DNA of 64,000 bases, from assembly GCA_016870195.1 (NCBI GenBank), contig VGCC01000002.1, positions 1 to 64,000 on the forward strand. Reading direction: 5' to 3'. Each line of letters begins with the position of its first letter. Position 1 is the stretch's first letter. The notes below the pieces were generated by a model. That model worked only from the letters and a program-made list of their open reading frames with translations. It searched no databases and was not told where the DNA came from. The stretch comes from Actinomycetota bacterium. GTDB lineage: Bacteria; Actinomycetota; Actinomycetes; S36-B12. The translations under genes were made by a program, and so were the position numbers. Positions 1 through 11,352 of the stretch are shown in pieces.

Positions 1-2
1 TC

Positions 3-704
3 TGGCTGACTCTTGACGAAGCCGATCTCGCACTCGTGGCCCACTTGGGTATGAGTGGACAACTGCTTGTGCAACCACCCGAATGCGAGTACGAGACGCA
101 CCTGCGCATACGTTTCGCCTTCTCCGACGGGGGTCGCGAGGTGAGGTTCGTAGACCAGAGAACCTTCGGCTGGATGGGTGTCGAGCCTCTGACTCACGAC
201 GCCTCCGGTCGGCCTATCCCGATCTCGGTGGCGCATATCGCCGCCGATCCCTTCGATGCGGCGTTCGACCCCGATGCCGTCATCAGTCGTCTCCGATCCC
301 GTCGGACCGAAATCAAGCGCGCGCTGCTCGACCAGACCCTCATCTCGGGGGTGGGGAACATCTACGCGGACGAGGCCCTCTGGCGGGCCGGCCTGCACGG
401 GCGGCGACGCACCGATGCACTGTCGGCGGCGGCCGTCGGATCACTCCTTGAACACGTTCGGGACGTCATGGGCGCAGCCCTACGGGAGGGGGGAACCTCC
501 TTCGACTCCCTCTACGTCAACGTGAACGGACAATCGGGGTACTTCGACCGTTCGCTCCACGCCTACGGACGGGAGGGGGAGCCGTGTGTTCGATGCGGCA
601 AGGCGATCCGGAGGGAGAGTTTCATGAATCGATCGAGCTTCTCTTGCCCTCGCTGTCAACGTCCTCCACGGACGCGGGAGGCCCCGACGAGGGCGAGAAG
701 GTAG
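3..704 (+). CDS. mutM: Formamidopyrimidine-DNA glycosylase, N-terminus cut by window edge
   Basis: Bifunctional glycosylase/AP lyase that removes 8-oxoguanine and ring-opened purines in base-excision repair. The reading frame is open from the first bases, so the gene starts outside the window and the catalytic N-terminal Pro-Glu is not seen. Visible family marks are the HLGMSGQL strand, the helix-two-turn-helix [14 protein letters not shown], and a C-terminal zinc finger with two CxxC pairs (CVRC and CPRC) just before the stop. An in-frame GTG at 36 is not the true start, because conserved sequence ([12 protein letters not shown]) precedes it. In actinobacteria mutM usually follows rnc and precedes smc, as here. 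Confidence 0.93.
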   Translation, partial: WLTLDEADLALVAHLGMSGQLLVQPPECEYETHLRIRFAFSDGGREVRFVDQRTFGWMGVEPLTHDASGRPIPISVAHIAADPFDAAFDPDAVISRLRSRRTEIKRALLDQTLISGVGNIYADEALWRAGLHGRRRTDALSAAAVGSLLEHVRDVMGAALREGGTSFDSLYVNVNGQSGYFDRSLHAYGREGEPCVRCGKAIRRESFMNRSSFSCPRCQRPPRTREAPTRARR

Positions 705-714
705 CGTCCGAGAG

Positions 715-2457
715 GTGAGTGTCGTGCGCGTTCGGCCCCTCTGGTGGGAGCCGCTGTGGAGTGCCCTTATCAGCGCGACCCTCTCAATGGTTGTGTTCCT
801 GCCGATTGTTCGTCGGTGGTCGTCAGCTTGGGCTCCGGGCGACATGTTGAGTACTTACAACAACAGCCAGAATTGGACCCCCCTCGGCTACTCGATCACC
901 AATCAGGCCGGTTTCCCGTCAGGCATGAATCTCAATCTCTTTCCGGGTGTGGATATCACTCAAAACGCGGTCGCGAGTCTGATCGGTGCCATCACGAACT
1001 CTCCGTTTCTCGGAATCAACATGGTGGTGATCTTGTCTTTTCCGCTCACTGCAGGCCTTGCTGCTGTCGCACTCAGACTGGTGGGTCTGCGCGGTTGGTG
1101 GGCGATCTCCCTAGCTGTCGCATACTCGTGCATCCCTTTCCACTTTGGCCGCGCTCTCGGGCATGCATATCTGTCGACGATGTATGCGGCAGTGACAGGT
1201 GTGATCCTTGCACTGATCATCGGCACTGGACGTTGGCGCGATGCACGCCCGGCGGGGCTGAGCAAGTGGGGCATGCTCGTAGTACTCATTGTCGTGACCG
1301 CTTGGTCCGGCATCTACTACGCCGCGTTCGGGCTGATCCTCACGAGCGCCGCTGTCCTGTGGCGCTTCGCTCATGGTTCCTCTCGACGCGAGACGATCTG
1401 GAATCTCATCCCCGTTGTGGCGATCGTCGGCGTGACGGTGATCGGGTTGTTGCCCGCCGCACTGGCTCGGCTTCACGAGAATGTCGCTGGTTTAGGGGAT
1501 CGCCCGGCGTACGAGTCCGTTGCCCTTGCCGGCTCCCTCGCGATGGCCCTTCTTCCCGCTCCTCTGAGCCTCCTGCCGCGGATGGGCTACGTCAACGAGG
1601 CCGTCCTCGGCTTCATCCAGGATGCCCCCTTCTCCGAGGCGACTCAAGTGCCCAACTATGGAACGTGGATCACGACTGCCTGCCTGCTGTACGCAGCCAC
1701 GTGGTGCGTGGCCAGCCTTAGGCGCCGGAAGCGTGGGCTTGGCGATGTTGCTTTTCTTGTCTTCCTCTTAGCCGTCGTGATTCTGTTCTTCATGCCCTGG
1801 GGCCTGAACAGCATTTTTGCGGAGTTCATCACCGCTCAGATTCGGGCTTGGAACCGACTTCTCCCGACTCTCCTGCTCCTTTTCGTCTTGCTCGGAGCTG
1901 CTGCTTTGGCCCGCACATCGTTTGCCGGTCGACGAATCGTCGCGTCCGTCGGACCGGCTCTCATCCTTCTCATCGTGCTCGTGGAGCAGGTGATCCCGTT
2001 TAGACAGCTCTACCTTGATAATGCGGCACGATACGGTCGTGTGACCGATTGGTCATACGCCTACGCGGCTGATGTGAACAGAGCGATTCCACGAGAATGT
2101 GGAGTCGTGCAGCTGCCCTTCATGGTCTATCCCGAGAATGGAAGCGTATCCCGGCGCCTGAACGACTACGAGCACTTCTGGCAGTCGCTCACGAATGGTG
2201 ACAAGAGGTGGACATACGGGGCTGTTCGGGGATCAGAAAGTGGTAGCCGCGCCGAAGGACTTGCACGCGCGGCGGAATCAGGCGATGTCGTGCGCCTGAC
2301 ACGTGAGGGAGTCTGTGGGATTCACCTTGACGTCAGGGGCTACTCCCGTGACGAGTCGCGGACGATCACAACACTGCTGAGCGAGCTCACCGGGCCCCCC
2401 GTCGCGATCGGCCACGATGGGGACTGGCTTTTCTACCGGGTGCCCGCACCAACGTAA
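715..2457 (+). CDS. Polytopic membrane protein, possible GT-C-fold glycosyltransferase
   Basis: About 580 residues with roughly ten or more hydrophobic segments. A GD pair follows the first membrane segment (residues about 40-44, APGDMLSTY), followed by a large loop. This topology, with an acidic first outer loop and a soluble C-terminal domain from about residue 430, is typical of polyprenyl-phosphate-sugar-dependent GT-C transferases. No family was firmly identified, so the role in cell-envelope glycosylation is inference. The start is GTG 715; GTG 724 is an alternative with a better-spaced AGAGGTGA. It lies 10 bp after mutM and 69 bp before smc, and a membrane protein is not a usual partner of either. 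Confidence 0.6.
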   Translation: MSVVRVRPLWWEPLWSALISATLSMVVFLPIVRRWSSAWAPGDMLSTYNNSQNWTPLGYSITNQAGFPSGMNLNLFPGVDITQNAVASLIGAITNSPFLGINMVVILSFPLTAGLAAVALRLVGLRGWWAISLAVAYSCIPFHFGRALGHAYLSTMYAAVTGVILALIIGTGRWRDARPAGLSKWGMLVVLIVVTAWSGIYYAAFGLILTSAAVLWRFAHGSSRRETIWNLIPVVAIVGVTVIGLLPAALARLHENVAGLGDRPAYESVALAGSLAMALLPAPLSLLPRMGYVNEAVLGFIQDAPFSEATQVPNYGTWITTACLLYAATWCVASLRRRKRGLGDVAFLVFLLAVVILFFMPWGLNSIFAEFITAQIRAWNRLLPTLLLLFVLLGAAALARTSFAGRRIVASVGPALILLIVLVEQVIPFRQLYLDNAARYGRVTDWSYAYAADVNRAIPRECGVVQLPFMVYPENGSVSRRLNDYEHFWQSLTNGDKRWTYGAVRGSESGSRAEGLARAAESGDVVRLTREGVCGIHLDVRGYSRDESRTITTLLSELTGPPVAIGHDGDWLFYRVPAPT

Positions 2458-2526
2458 GCGTTGAGTCAACTTTTCGCGGAGTGGCGACTGTAGGGTTAGG
2501 CGGAATACAACCGAGACTGGAGTGAC

Positions 2527-5500
2527 GTGCACCTCAAGACCTTGGTCCTGAAGGGTTTTAAGTCCTTCGCGGCGCCAACCACTCTGCACTTCGAGCCCGG
2601 CGTCACGTGCATCGTTGGCCCCAACGGCTCCGGAAAGTCGAATGTGGTTGACGCTCTGGCCTGGGTGATGGGTGAGCAAGGGGCGAAGTCCCTGCGCGGC
2701 GGCAAGATGGAAGACGTCATCTTCTCGGGAACCACCGGGCGCGCGCCCCTCGGACGCGCCGAGGTCTCCCTCACGATCGACAACACCGATGGCGCGCTTC
2801 CGATCGACTACACCGAGGTCACGATCTCCCGAACTCTCTTCCGCAACGGGGGATCCGAGTACGCGATCAACGGGGATCCCTGTCGACTCCTCGACGTGCA
2901 GGAGTTGCTCTCGGATTCGGGTATCGGGCGCGAGATGCACGTCGTGGTCGGACAGGGTCAACTCGACTCCATCCTGCGGGCGACCCCGGAGGACCGCCGA
3001 GGATTCATCGAGGAAGCGGCGGGTGTCCTCAAGCACCGTAAGCGCAAGGAGAAGGCCCTTCGCAAATTGGATGCGATGCAGGCGAACCTCACGCGTCTCT
3101 CGGACTTGACGGCAGAACTGCGACGTCAACTGAAGCCGCTCGGGCGCCAGGCGGAGGTCGCGCGCCGCGCCGTCGTGATCCAGACCGATGTTCGCGACGC
3201 ACGACTGCGCCTCATGGCCGACGATCTGGCGCAGATGCGTGAGGTGCTGGCGGCCGAAGTCGCTGATGAGACGGCCCTGCGCGAACGTCAGTCATTGGTG
3301 GAAGCAGAAATTGCCGGACTGCAAGCATCCGAGGCTCAGCTGGAAGCCGACGCAAAGCGCGATGGCCCCGCGGTGACCCTCGCTCAAGAGACCTGGTTCA
3401 CCCTCAGTTCGTTGAAGGAGAGGTTCCACGGTCTGGAGCAGTTGGCTGTGGAGCGAGTTCGTTACCTCCAGCCGGAGGACGAGGAGATCTCTCAGGGACG
3501 CGATCCGGAGCACTTTGAGGCCGAAGCTCGAGCACTCCGGACCGAGGAATTCGAGTTGGGGCGCGAGGTGACAGCGCTTCGCGAGGCGCTGACCGTGGCC
3601 ATCGCTGGCCGCGAGGCTTCGGAGACCGTACTTTCGGTCGAGGAAGAGCGTGTGGCGAGCGTCGAACGCGCGCATGCGGACCGCAGGGAAGGACTCGCGG
3701 TGCTCGCGGGCGACGTCAATGCAGCCCAATCGGCGGTAGCCGCTCGCGAGGCGGAGATTGCGCGCCTCACCGAACAAGTCCGGGAGGCGCGCGATCGGAG
3801 TGTGGTAGCGCAGGGTGAATTCCAGCGCATCGAAGTTAATGTTGTGGGGCTCGGCCGAGGTGAACTCGGCCTCGACGCCGAACACGAGGCGTCATTGGTG
3901 GCCCTAGCGCAGGCAGACGGAGAAGTCGAACGTGTTCAGGCTGAGATCAACGATGTGGACCGCCGCCGAGTTGCGGTCGCTGCTCGTTGCGACGCCCTTG
4001 AGTTAAGCCTTCGACGCAGTGATGCGAGCGGCACGCTCCTTGCCTCCTCTGACCGGGTGGCCGGAATGATCGGTTCGCTCGCTTCGTTGATTCAGGTCGA
4101 TCCGGGTGCCCAAGCAGCCGTCGCGGCCGTTCTTGGAGACGTGGCCGATGCCGTCGTCGTTCGTGGCGTGCGCGGAGCCGTGGAATCCCTCGTGGTTCTA
4201 AAGGAACTCGATGCAGGTCGCGCCACGATCATCGTCGCCGATCAGAGCGCGCGGAACCCGTCCTCGACGATGGTCCACCCGCCCGCAGGGCGATGGCTGA
4301 GGGATTCTGTTCGGGCAGGTGACGACCTCGGGGCGATCGTCGACCATCTGCTTGGATCCGCGGTCCTCGTGGCCGACAGTGACGCAGCTGCTCGCGGGGT
4401 GGAACTCGATTCGGCGTTGACGTGGGTGACCGAGCAGGGCGATGTCTTCCGCAACGGAGTTGTGCGCGGGGGCTCCACTGGCGCGCCGAGCCTTGTCGAG
4501 GTTCAGGCGGCTCTCGATGAGGCGCGTGCGGAATTGGAGCGATGGACGCACGCCTCGGAGCGACTCACGTTCGATCTTGCTGGGGCACGGGAGAGGCAGA
4601 GCGTGGCCACGCGCGTCGCGGAGGGGACCCTCCGGAAGTTGCACGAGTCCGATGCGCAGATGGCAGCAGTCGCAGAGCAACTTGGCATCTTGGGTCAGAC
4701 CGCGCGGTCCGCCGCAGCGGAAGCCGACCGTCTCGAACGTGCCCTGGAGGTTGCTCGCGGCGCGCTGACCGCGGATCGCGAGTCGATGGAGCGGCTGCGT
4801 AGCCGACTCGCGTCGACCCATGATGAACCTGAGCCGACCGTGGGCGTGGACCGTCGTGGAGAACTACTCGCAGCAGTCACGCAGGGTCGTACGGCTGAGG
4901 TCGACGCGCGACTTGCCGTGCGCACGGCGGAGGAGAGAGTTTCGGCCGTGTCCGAGCGTGCGTCGCGATTGGAGAAGGACGCCGCACGCGAGCGCTCGGC
5001 GCGTGCGGCCGCGGTTGAACGCCGTGAGCGCAGGGCTGCGGCACTCATCGTTTCCCACGCCGTCCTCAAGGCCAGCCGCGCGGTGGCCGCCTATGTTGAG
5101 AGGTCGACTCACCTTGCGCACCGGGAGCGCACCGCGATCGAGACCCGCGCGCGTGAGCGTGACAACACGCTGTCCCACATCCGCACCCGCCTCCGCGAGT
5201 TGGGCACGGAATCCGATGCTCTGCGCGACAGTGTCCACCGGGATGAGATGGCGCGCGCCGAACAGCGCCTTCGGATCGAGCAACTCGAGGAACGAGCGCT
5301 GACGGAATTCGGCGTCGAAGCTGATGTCCTCGTCGCCGAGTACGGGCCGGATCAACTGGTCCCGCCGAGCGTGTCGGCACCCGGCGACGAAGTCGATCCA
5401 CTCGCCCCGGCACCGGAGCCCTACCCGTATGTGCGCGCCGAGCAGGAACGTCGATTGGCCGTTGCCGAGAAGGGGCTTGCGCTTCTCGGTCGGGTGAACC

Positions 5501-6093
5501 CCCTTGCGCTCGAGGAGTTCGCCGCCATGGAGGAGCGTCACCGCTTCCTGACGGAGCAACTCGATGATCTGAAGCGCACGCGTGAGGATCTCTTGGCGAT
5601 CGTCCGTGAGGTCGACGCACGGGTGCAGCAGGTCTTCTCCGAGGCATACGCCGATGTCGCTCGGGAGTTCGAGAGTGTCTTCGCCCGGGTCTTCCCTGGG
5701 GGTGAGGGCAGGCTCGTCCTCACTGACCCATCCGACATGCTCACGACAGGCATCGACATCGAGGCTCGGCCCCCCGGTACGCGTGTCAAGCGACTATCCC
5801 TTCTCTCGGGAGGGGAGAAGTCCCTGACGGCGGTGGCGTTCCTCGTCGCCCTCTTCAAAGCCCGCCCGAGTCCCTTCTACGTGCTCGACGAGGTGGAGGC
5901 CGCGCTTGACGACGTCAACCTCGGGCGATTGATCGACATCATTGACGAGTTGCGTGATTCTTCCCAGTTGATCGTCATCACCCACCAGAAGCGGACGATG
6001 GAGATCGCCGACGCCCTGTACGGCGTCTCGATGCGAGGCGATGGGGTGACGCAGATGATCAGTCAGCGGCTCCGGGAGTCCGTCAGCGCCTAG
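2527..6093 (+). CDS. smc: Chromosome segregation protein SMC
   Basis: Structural maintenance of chromosomes ATPase that, with ScpA and ScpB, loads at parS and organises the nucleoid. The 1188-residue length is normal. Walker A GPNGSGKS is at residues 31-38. Long Glu/Arg/Ala-rich coiled-coil arms flank a hinge at about residues 510-640. The C-terminal head has the LSGGEKSLTA signature and the Walker B YVLDEVEAALDD. The start is GTG 2527, preceded by a GGAG; the 69-bp gap upstream is the only room for a promoter. No scpA or scpB is in the window, which is usual. Confidence 0.98.
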   Translation: MHLKTLVLKGFKSFAAPTTLHFEPGVTCIVGPNGSGKSNVVDALAWVMGEQGAKSLRGGKMEDVIFSGTTGRAPLGRAEVSLTIDNTDGALPIDYTEVTISRTLFRNGGSEYAINGDPCRLLDVQELLSDSGIGREMHVVVGQGQLDSILRATPEDRRGFIEEAAGVLKHRKRKEKALRKLDAMQANLTRLSDLTAELRRQLKPLGRQAEVARRAVVIQTDVRDARLRLMADDLAQMREVLAAEVADETALRERQSLVEAEIAGLQASEAQLEADAKRDGPAVTLAQETWFTLSSLKERFHGLEQLAVERVRYLQPEDEEISQGRDPEHFEAEARALRTEEFELGREVTALREALTVAIAGREASETVLSVEEERVASVERAHADRREGLAVLAGDVNAAQSAVAAREAEIARLTEQVREARDRSVVAQGEFQRIEVNVVGLGRGELGLDAEHEASLVALAQADGEVERVQAEINDVDRRRVAVAARCDALELSLRRSDASGTLLASSDRVAGMIGSLASLIQVDPGAQAAVAAVLGDVADAVVVRGVRGAVESLVVLKELDAGRATIIVADQSARNPSSTMVHPPAGRWLRDSVRAGDDLGAIVDHLLGSAVLVADSDAAARGVELDSALTWVTEQGDVFRNGVVRGGSTGAPSLVEVQAALDEARAELERWTHASERLTFDLAGARERQSVATRVAEGTLRKLHESDAQMAAVAEQLGILGQTARSAAAEADRLERALEVARGALTADRESMERLRSRLASTHDEPEPTVGVDRRGELLAAVTQGRTAEVDARLAVRTAEERVSAVSERASRLEKDAARERSARAAAVERRERRAAALIVSHAVLKASRAVAAYVERSTHLAHRERTAIETRARERDNTLSHIRTRLRELGTESDALRDSVHRDEMARAEQRLRIEQLEERALTEFGVEADVLVAEYGPDQLVPPSVSAPGDEVDPLAPAPEPYPYVRAEQERRLAVAEKGLALLGRVNPLALEEFAAMEERHRFLTEQLDDLKRTREDLLAIVREVDARVQQVFSEAYADVAREFESVFARVFPGGEGRLVLTDPSDMLTTGIDIEARPPGTRVKRLSLLSGGEKSLTAVAFLVALFKARPSPFYVLDEVEAALDDVNLGRLIDIIDELRDSSQLIVITHQKRTMEIADALYGVSMRGDGVTQMISQRLRESVSA

Positions 6094-6116
6094 GCTGACC
6101 TCCCGGAGGACTCTTC

Positions 6117-7247
6117 ATGGACACCTCGCTCTCACTCGTCATCGGCGTCATCGCCGTCGGGTTGCTGCTCGGGATCATGATCGGCCTCCTTCTCCGGCGA
6201 TCACGAGCGGATGCGCCGCCCGCGATGGAAGCACCGACGGTCCTCGTGGAGGACCCGTCTGCGGTGCTGCCCGATGCGGCGGTGACACTGGAAGACCTCG
6301 CCGTCTGGGAGGTGGAGGTCCCGGCACCTGCCACCGGGCGCCTGCATCGACTGCGCTCCCGCCTCGCGCGCTCGCAGTCGACCCTGGGTAGTGGTCTGTT
6401 GTCCCTGCTCACCCGGGAGCGGGTGGATGCCGGCACCTGGGACGAGGTCGAGGAACTGCTCCTGACGTCGGATCTGGGTGTGGGCCCCACTCGGGAATTG
6501 CTGGAGCGGTTGCGGGCAAAGGTTCGGGTGGAAGGAAGCCAGGACCCACGCGAGGTGCGCACCCTCCTCCGCGAGGAGCTTCTGGCCATGGTTGGTCCGG
6601 AGTTGGATCGAACAATCAGGTCGTCTGTCGGGGGGCGCCCCGCAGTGGTACTCGTGGTGGGCGTGAACGGCACGGGCAAGACGACAACGACGGGCAAACT
6701 CGCACGCGTCTTGATCGCACAGGACCGAACGGTGCTTCTCGGAGCGGCGGACACCTTCCGCGCGGCGGCGGCGGAGCAACTCCAAACCTGGGGCGACCGG
6801 GTGGGAGCCCCCGTTGTGCGGGGACCGGAGGGAGCTGACCCAGCAGCAGTTGCCTTCGACGCCGTGTCCACGGCAGCCGATGCAGAGCTCGACGCGGTCA
6901 TCATCGACACTGCGGGACGCCTGCACACGAAGACCGGGCTGATGGACGAACTCGGGAAGATCAAGCGCGTGGTCGAGAAGCGCAGTGCCGTCGACGAGGT
7001 TCTCCTGGTGCTGGATGCCACCACCGGCCAGAACGGTCTCACTCAGGCGAGGGTGTTCTCCGAGGCGGTCGCCGTGACGGGGATCGTCCTCACCAAGCTC
7101 GATGGCACCGCGAAGGGCGGCATCGTGGTCGCGGTGCAGCGCGAACTGGGGGTCCCGGTGAAACTTGCGGGCCTCGGGGAGGGGCCTGATGACCTCGCAC
7201 CCTTCGAGCCCGGCGACTTCGTGGATGCTCTGCTCGCGGAGTCGTAA
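6117..7247 (+). CDS. ftsY: Signal recognition particle receptor FtsY
   Basis: SRP-type GTPase that docks Ffh-ribosome complexes at the membrane translocon. Residues about 4-27 form an N-terminal transmembrane helix followed by basic residues, as in actinobacterial FtsY with a membrane anchor. The NG domain follows, with G1 GVNGTGKT (182-189), DTAGR and TKLDGTAKGG. At 376 residues it has a short acidic linker compared with E. coli. Its partner Ffh is encoded at 11353. The ATG lies 23 bp after smc with GGAGGA upstream, so the two genes are probably co-transcribed. Confidence 0.97.
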   Translation: MDTSLSLVIGVIAVGLLLGIMIGLLLRRSRADAPPAMEAPTVLVEDPSAVLPDAAVTLEDLAVWEVEVPAPATGRLHRLRSRLARSQSTLGSGLLSLLTRERVDAGTWDEVEELLLTSDLGVGPTRELLERLRAKVRVEGSQDPREVRTLLREELLAMVGPELDRTIRSSVGGRPAVVLVVGVNGTGKTTTTGKLARVLIAQDRTVLLGAADTFRAAAAEQLQTWGDRVGAPVVRGPEGADPAAVAFDAVSTAADAELDAVIIDTAGRLHTKTGLMDELGKIKRVVEKRSAVDEVLLVLDATTGQNGLTQARVFSEAVAVTGIVLTKLDGTAKGGIVVAVQRELGVPVKLAGLGEGPDDLAPFEPGDFVDALLAES

Positions 7248-7259
7248 CAGACCTGTAAC
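7244..7259 (+). promoter_or_regulatory. Possible GlnR-type operator upstream of amt
   Basis: Two GTAAC pentamers (7244-7248 and 7255-7259) are separated by exactly 6 bp and overlap the ftsY stop. Actinobacterial GlnR sites are gTnAC and GAAAC half-sites spaced by 6 bp, and amt-glnB-glnD is a classic GlnR target. The second half-site deviates from consensus and no second pair follows in register, so this is tentative. Confidence 0.35.
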
Positions 7260-7334
7260 TCGATCCACCGATTCGTCACGCCCCTGAAATCGGAGCAGGT
7301 CCTGGATGAAATGCATACCCCCGAGGCTGGTTCC

Positions 7335-7353
7335 CGCCGTGAAACGCACGGCG
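7335..7353 (+). promoter_or_regulatory. Hairpin in the amt leader
   Basis: A perfect 7-bp stem (CGCCGTG / CACGGCG) with a 5-nt loop lies 30 bp before the amt start. No T-run follows, so it is not an obvious terminator. It may be a structured 5' UTR element; function unknown. Confidence 0.4.
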
Positions 7354-7382
7354 AAGCCCGAGTGACGTAGGGAGGTACGCGT

Positions 7383-9034
<1,652 letters not shown>

Positions 9035-9038
9035 TTGC

Positions 9039-11333
9039 ATGGTGAACGCGCAGCGGGAGGCCGTACGGCGCTCGGATCTCACCGGTCCGGAGCGCCGTGC
9101 GGCTCTCTCGCGGGCCACCGATGAATGGTTGATCGAACTCTTCGACAGTGCCACCACGCGGCTTGACATCGACCCGTTGAGCGCCTGTCTGGCGGCGGCA
9201 GGAAGTTTTGGACGGCGTGAACTGTCTGAGCGGAGTGACCTGGACCTCGTGTTGCTGCATACCGACGGTCGCTCCATCGATGCCCTCGCCGAGGCCGTCT
9301 GGTATCCGATCTGGGATGCGCGGGTTCCGATGGACCACAGCGTTCGGACCCCGGCGCAGACGCGACTCATGGCCCAGAAGGACCTCCGCGTAGCTCTCGG
9401 GGTCATGGACCTGAGGACGATCGCGGGGAATGACGAACTGGTGGCGACCACGCGCGGCTCCATCCTCGCCGACTGGCGGGCCCAGGCACTGCGCCGATCC
9501 CTCGAATTGCGGGAGCTCGTGGCGACCCGTCGAGAGCGGGCAGGCGAGCTCGCCCAGCGCATCGAACCCGACCTGAAAGATTCCTACGGAGGTATCCGCG
9601 AGGCGACCGTAATCCGCGCTCTCGCGAGTTCCTGGCTTGTGGACATCCCGCACGTCACGTGGGACCAGTCCCTGTCGCTGCTCCTCGATGTGCGGGATGT
9701 GCTGCATCGCCAAGGCTTAGGGAATCGACTGGTCTTGCAGAGCCAGGACGACGTAGCCGAGGCCATGGGCCTGCCTGACGCGGACAGTCTGCTGCGGTCG
9801 GTGTACCTCGCTGCTCGACAGATCGCCTACGTGAGTGACCAGGCCTGGCTTCGACTGGATCGGCTCGAGCGTCGAAGCACCGCGCGCAGGATCGTCGGGG
9901 GCGCACCCCGGAGGACTCCCGTCGCGAATGGCCTCGTGGTCTCCGATGGTGAGCTTCAGATAGCACGCGATGTCGATGTGTCGTCTGACCCCGGGCTGGT
10001 CCTCCGTGCCGCCGCAGCGAGTGCGCAGCATCACTATCCGCTTGCGGAGGCAACCGTTACCCGACTCTCGGCGGAGGCAGATTTTCCCAACCAATGGACC
10101 CCGGAGATGCTCGGCTCGTTCGTATCCCTTCTCGGGGCCGGGCCGGGAACCACGGATGTGATCGAGGGACTGGATCAAGCGGGCATCTGGGTGCGCATCA
10201 TCCCGGAGTGGGAGATCATCCGTTCCGCACCGCAGCGGGATCCCGTCCATACCTTCACCGTCGACCGACATCTCGTCATGACCGCTGTGCACGCCTCTCA
10301 GTACACGCGCGACGTACGCAGACCCGATCTCCTGCTTATCGGGGCCCTGCTCCATGACATCGGGAAGGCCCGCGGTGGGGACCATTGCGTCGTTGGAGCA
10401 GAACTCGCACCGGCCATGTGCGTGCGCATGGGACTGAGTGCCCACGACGCGGACGTGATCACAGCTCTTGTCCGGTGGCACCTGCTCCTTCCTGAGACGG
10501 CGTTTCGACACGACATCGCGGATCCGTCCATCTGGCGCGCAGTCCGGGAGAAGGTTCCCGACCCCGAGACGCGCGAACTGCTGCTCTACCTCGCGCTGGC
10601 GGACCAGAAGGCGACCGGTCCGAGCGTGGCTACCGAATGGCGTGAGCAGCTCCTGCGCCAACTCGTCGCTCACGTCACCGGAGGTGCCGCAGAGGAAGAG
10701 CCGATTCCCGAACCATCGATCGATCAACGCGGGGTACTTGGTGTGGAAGGAGTGGTGGTCCACTCGCGCCCTGAGGCCGACGGCGTGCTCGTGACTGTGG
10801 GGGCGCCAGACCGAGTCGGATTGCTGTCCATCGTCGCCGGCGTCCTCGCCGCGCACCGGATGGAGATTCGATCTGCGCGCGTGGTGACCGTGGGCGACAG
10901 CGCGGCCCAGGACTGGCATGTTCGCCCGTTCTTCGGTGATGCGCCCAACCCGGGATTAATCGCCGAGGACATACGCCGAGTGTTGGAGGGCTCCTCGCAT
11001 CTCGAAGAGTGGTTGGCCCGGCGGGTGGCATCGGAGCGTCACTCGGACACACCTCCACCCCGAGTCATCGTCAGCCACGCCCCCGACACCCATACGCGAC
11101 TTGAGGTTAGGGCCCACGACGAACCCGGTCTGCTCCACCGCATCGCCCGCATCATTTCCGAGCACGGCTTGGTGATCCGTGGCGCGATCGTGACCACAGC
11201 GGGATCAGAGGTCGTGGACTCCTTCTTCGTGGTGGACTCGTGCGGGCATCCCCTGGAGCCGCTGCAGGCGGATTTCCTCGCCGACGCGATCATCAGTGGA
11301 TTGATGGCACCCCCGGCCAGCGCATCCGCCTGA
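9039..11333 (+). CDS. glnD: [Protein-PII] uridylyltransferase/adenylyltransferase GlnD
   Basis: Bifunctional enzyme that nucleotidylates PII at low glutamine and removes the group at high glutamine. It has an N-terminal nucleotidyltransferase domain with GSFGRRELSERSDLD at about residues 53-67, and a central HD hydrolase domain (LLHDIGKARGGDH). Two C-terminal ACT domains sense glutamine. ATG 9039 is preferred: it is 4 bp after glnB, whereas a longer frame would run through glnB. In many actinobacteria GlnD adenylylates PII; which nucleotide is used cannot be read from sequence. Confidence 0.95.
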   Translation: MVNAQREAVRRSDLTGPERRAALSRATDEWLIELFDSATTRLDIDPLSACLAAAGSFGRRELSERSDLDLVLLHTDGRSIDALAEAVWYPIWDARVPMDHSVRTPAQTRLMAQKDLRVALGVMDLRTIAGNDELVATTRGSILADWRAQALRRSLELRELVATRRERAGELAQRIEPDLKDSYGGIREATVIRALASSWLVDIPHVTWDQSLSLLLDVRDVLHRQGLGNRLVLQSQDDVAEAMGLPDADSLLRSVYLAARQIAYVSDQAWLRLDRLERRSTARRIVGGAPRRTPVANGLVVSDGELQIARDVDVSSDPGLVLRAAAASAQHHYPLAEATVTRLSAEADFPNQWTPEMLGSFVSLLGAGPGTTDVIEGLDQAGIWVRIIPEWEIIRSAPQRDPVHTFTVDRHLVMTAVHASQYTRDVRRPDLLLIGALLHDIGKARGGDHCVVGAELAPAMCVRMGLSAHDADVITALVRWHLLLPETAFRHDIADPSIWRAVREKVPDPETRELLLYLALADQKATGPSVATEWREQLLRQLVAHVTGGAAEEEPIPEPSIDQRGVLGVEGVVVHSRPEADGVLVTVGAPDRVGLLSIVAGVLAAHRMEIRSARVVTVGDSAAQDWHVRPFFGDAPNPGLIAEDIRRVLEGSSHLEEWLARRVASERHSDTPPPRVIVSHAPDTHTRLEVRAHDEPGLLHRIARIISEHGLVIRGAIVTTAGSEVVDSFFVVDSCGHPLEPLQADFLADAIISGLMAPPASASA

Positions 11334-11352
11334 CACTCATTACGGTGAACGC

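Noticed and set aside
2278-3129. 283-codon - strand frame at the smc start
   Set aside because: Covers the Walker A region of smc on the other strand.
9717-10919. 400-codon - strand frame inside glnD
   Set aside because: Antisense shadow of a conserved gene, no recognisable protein features.
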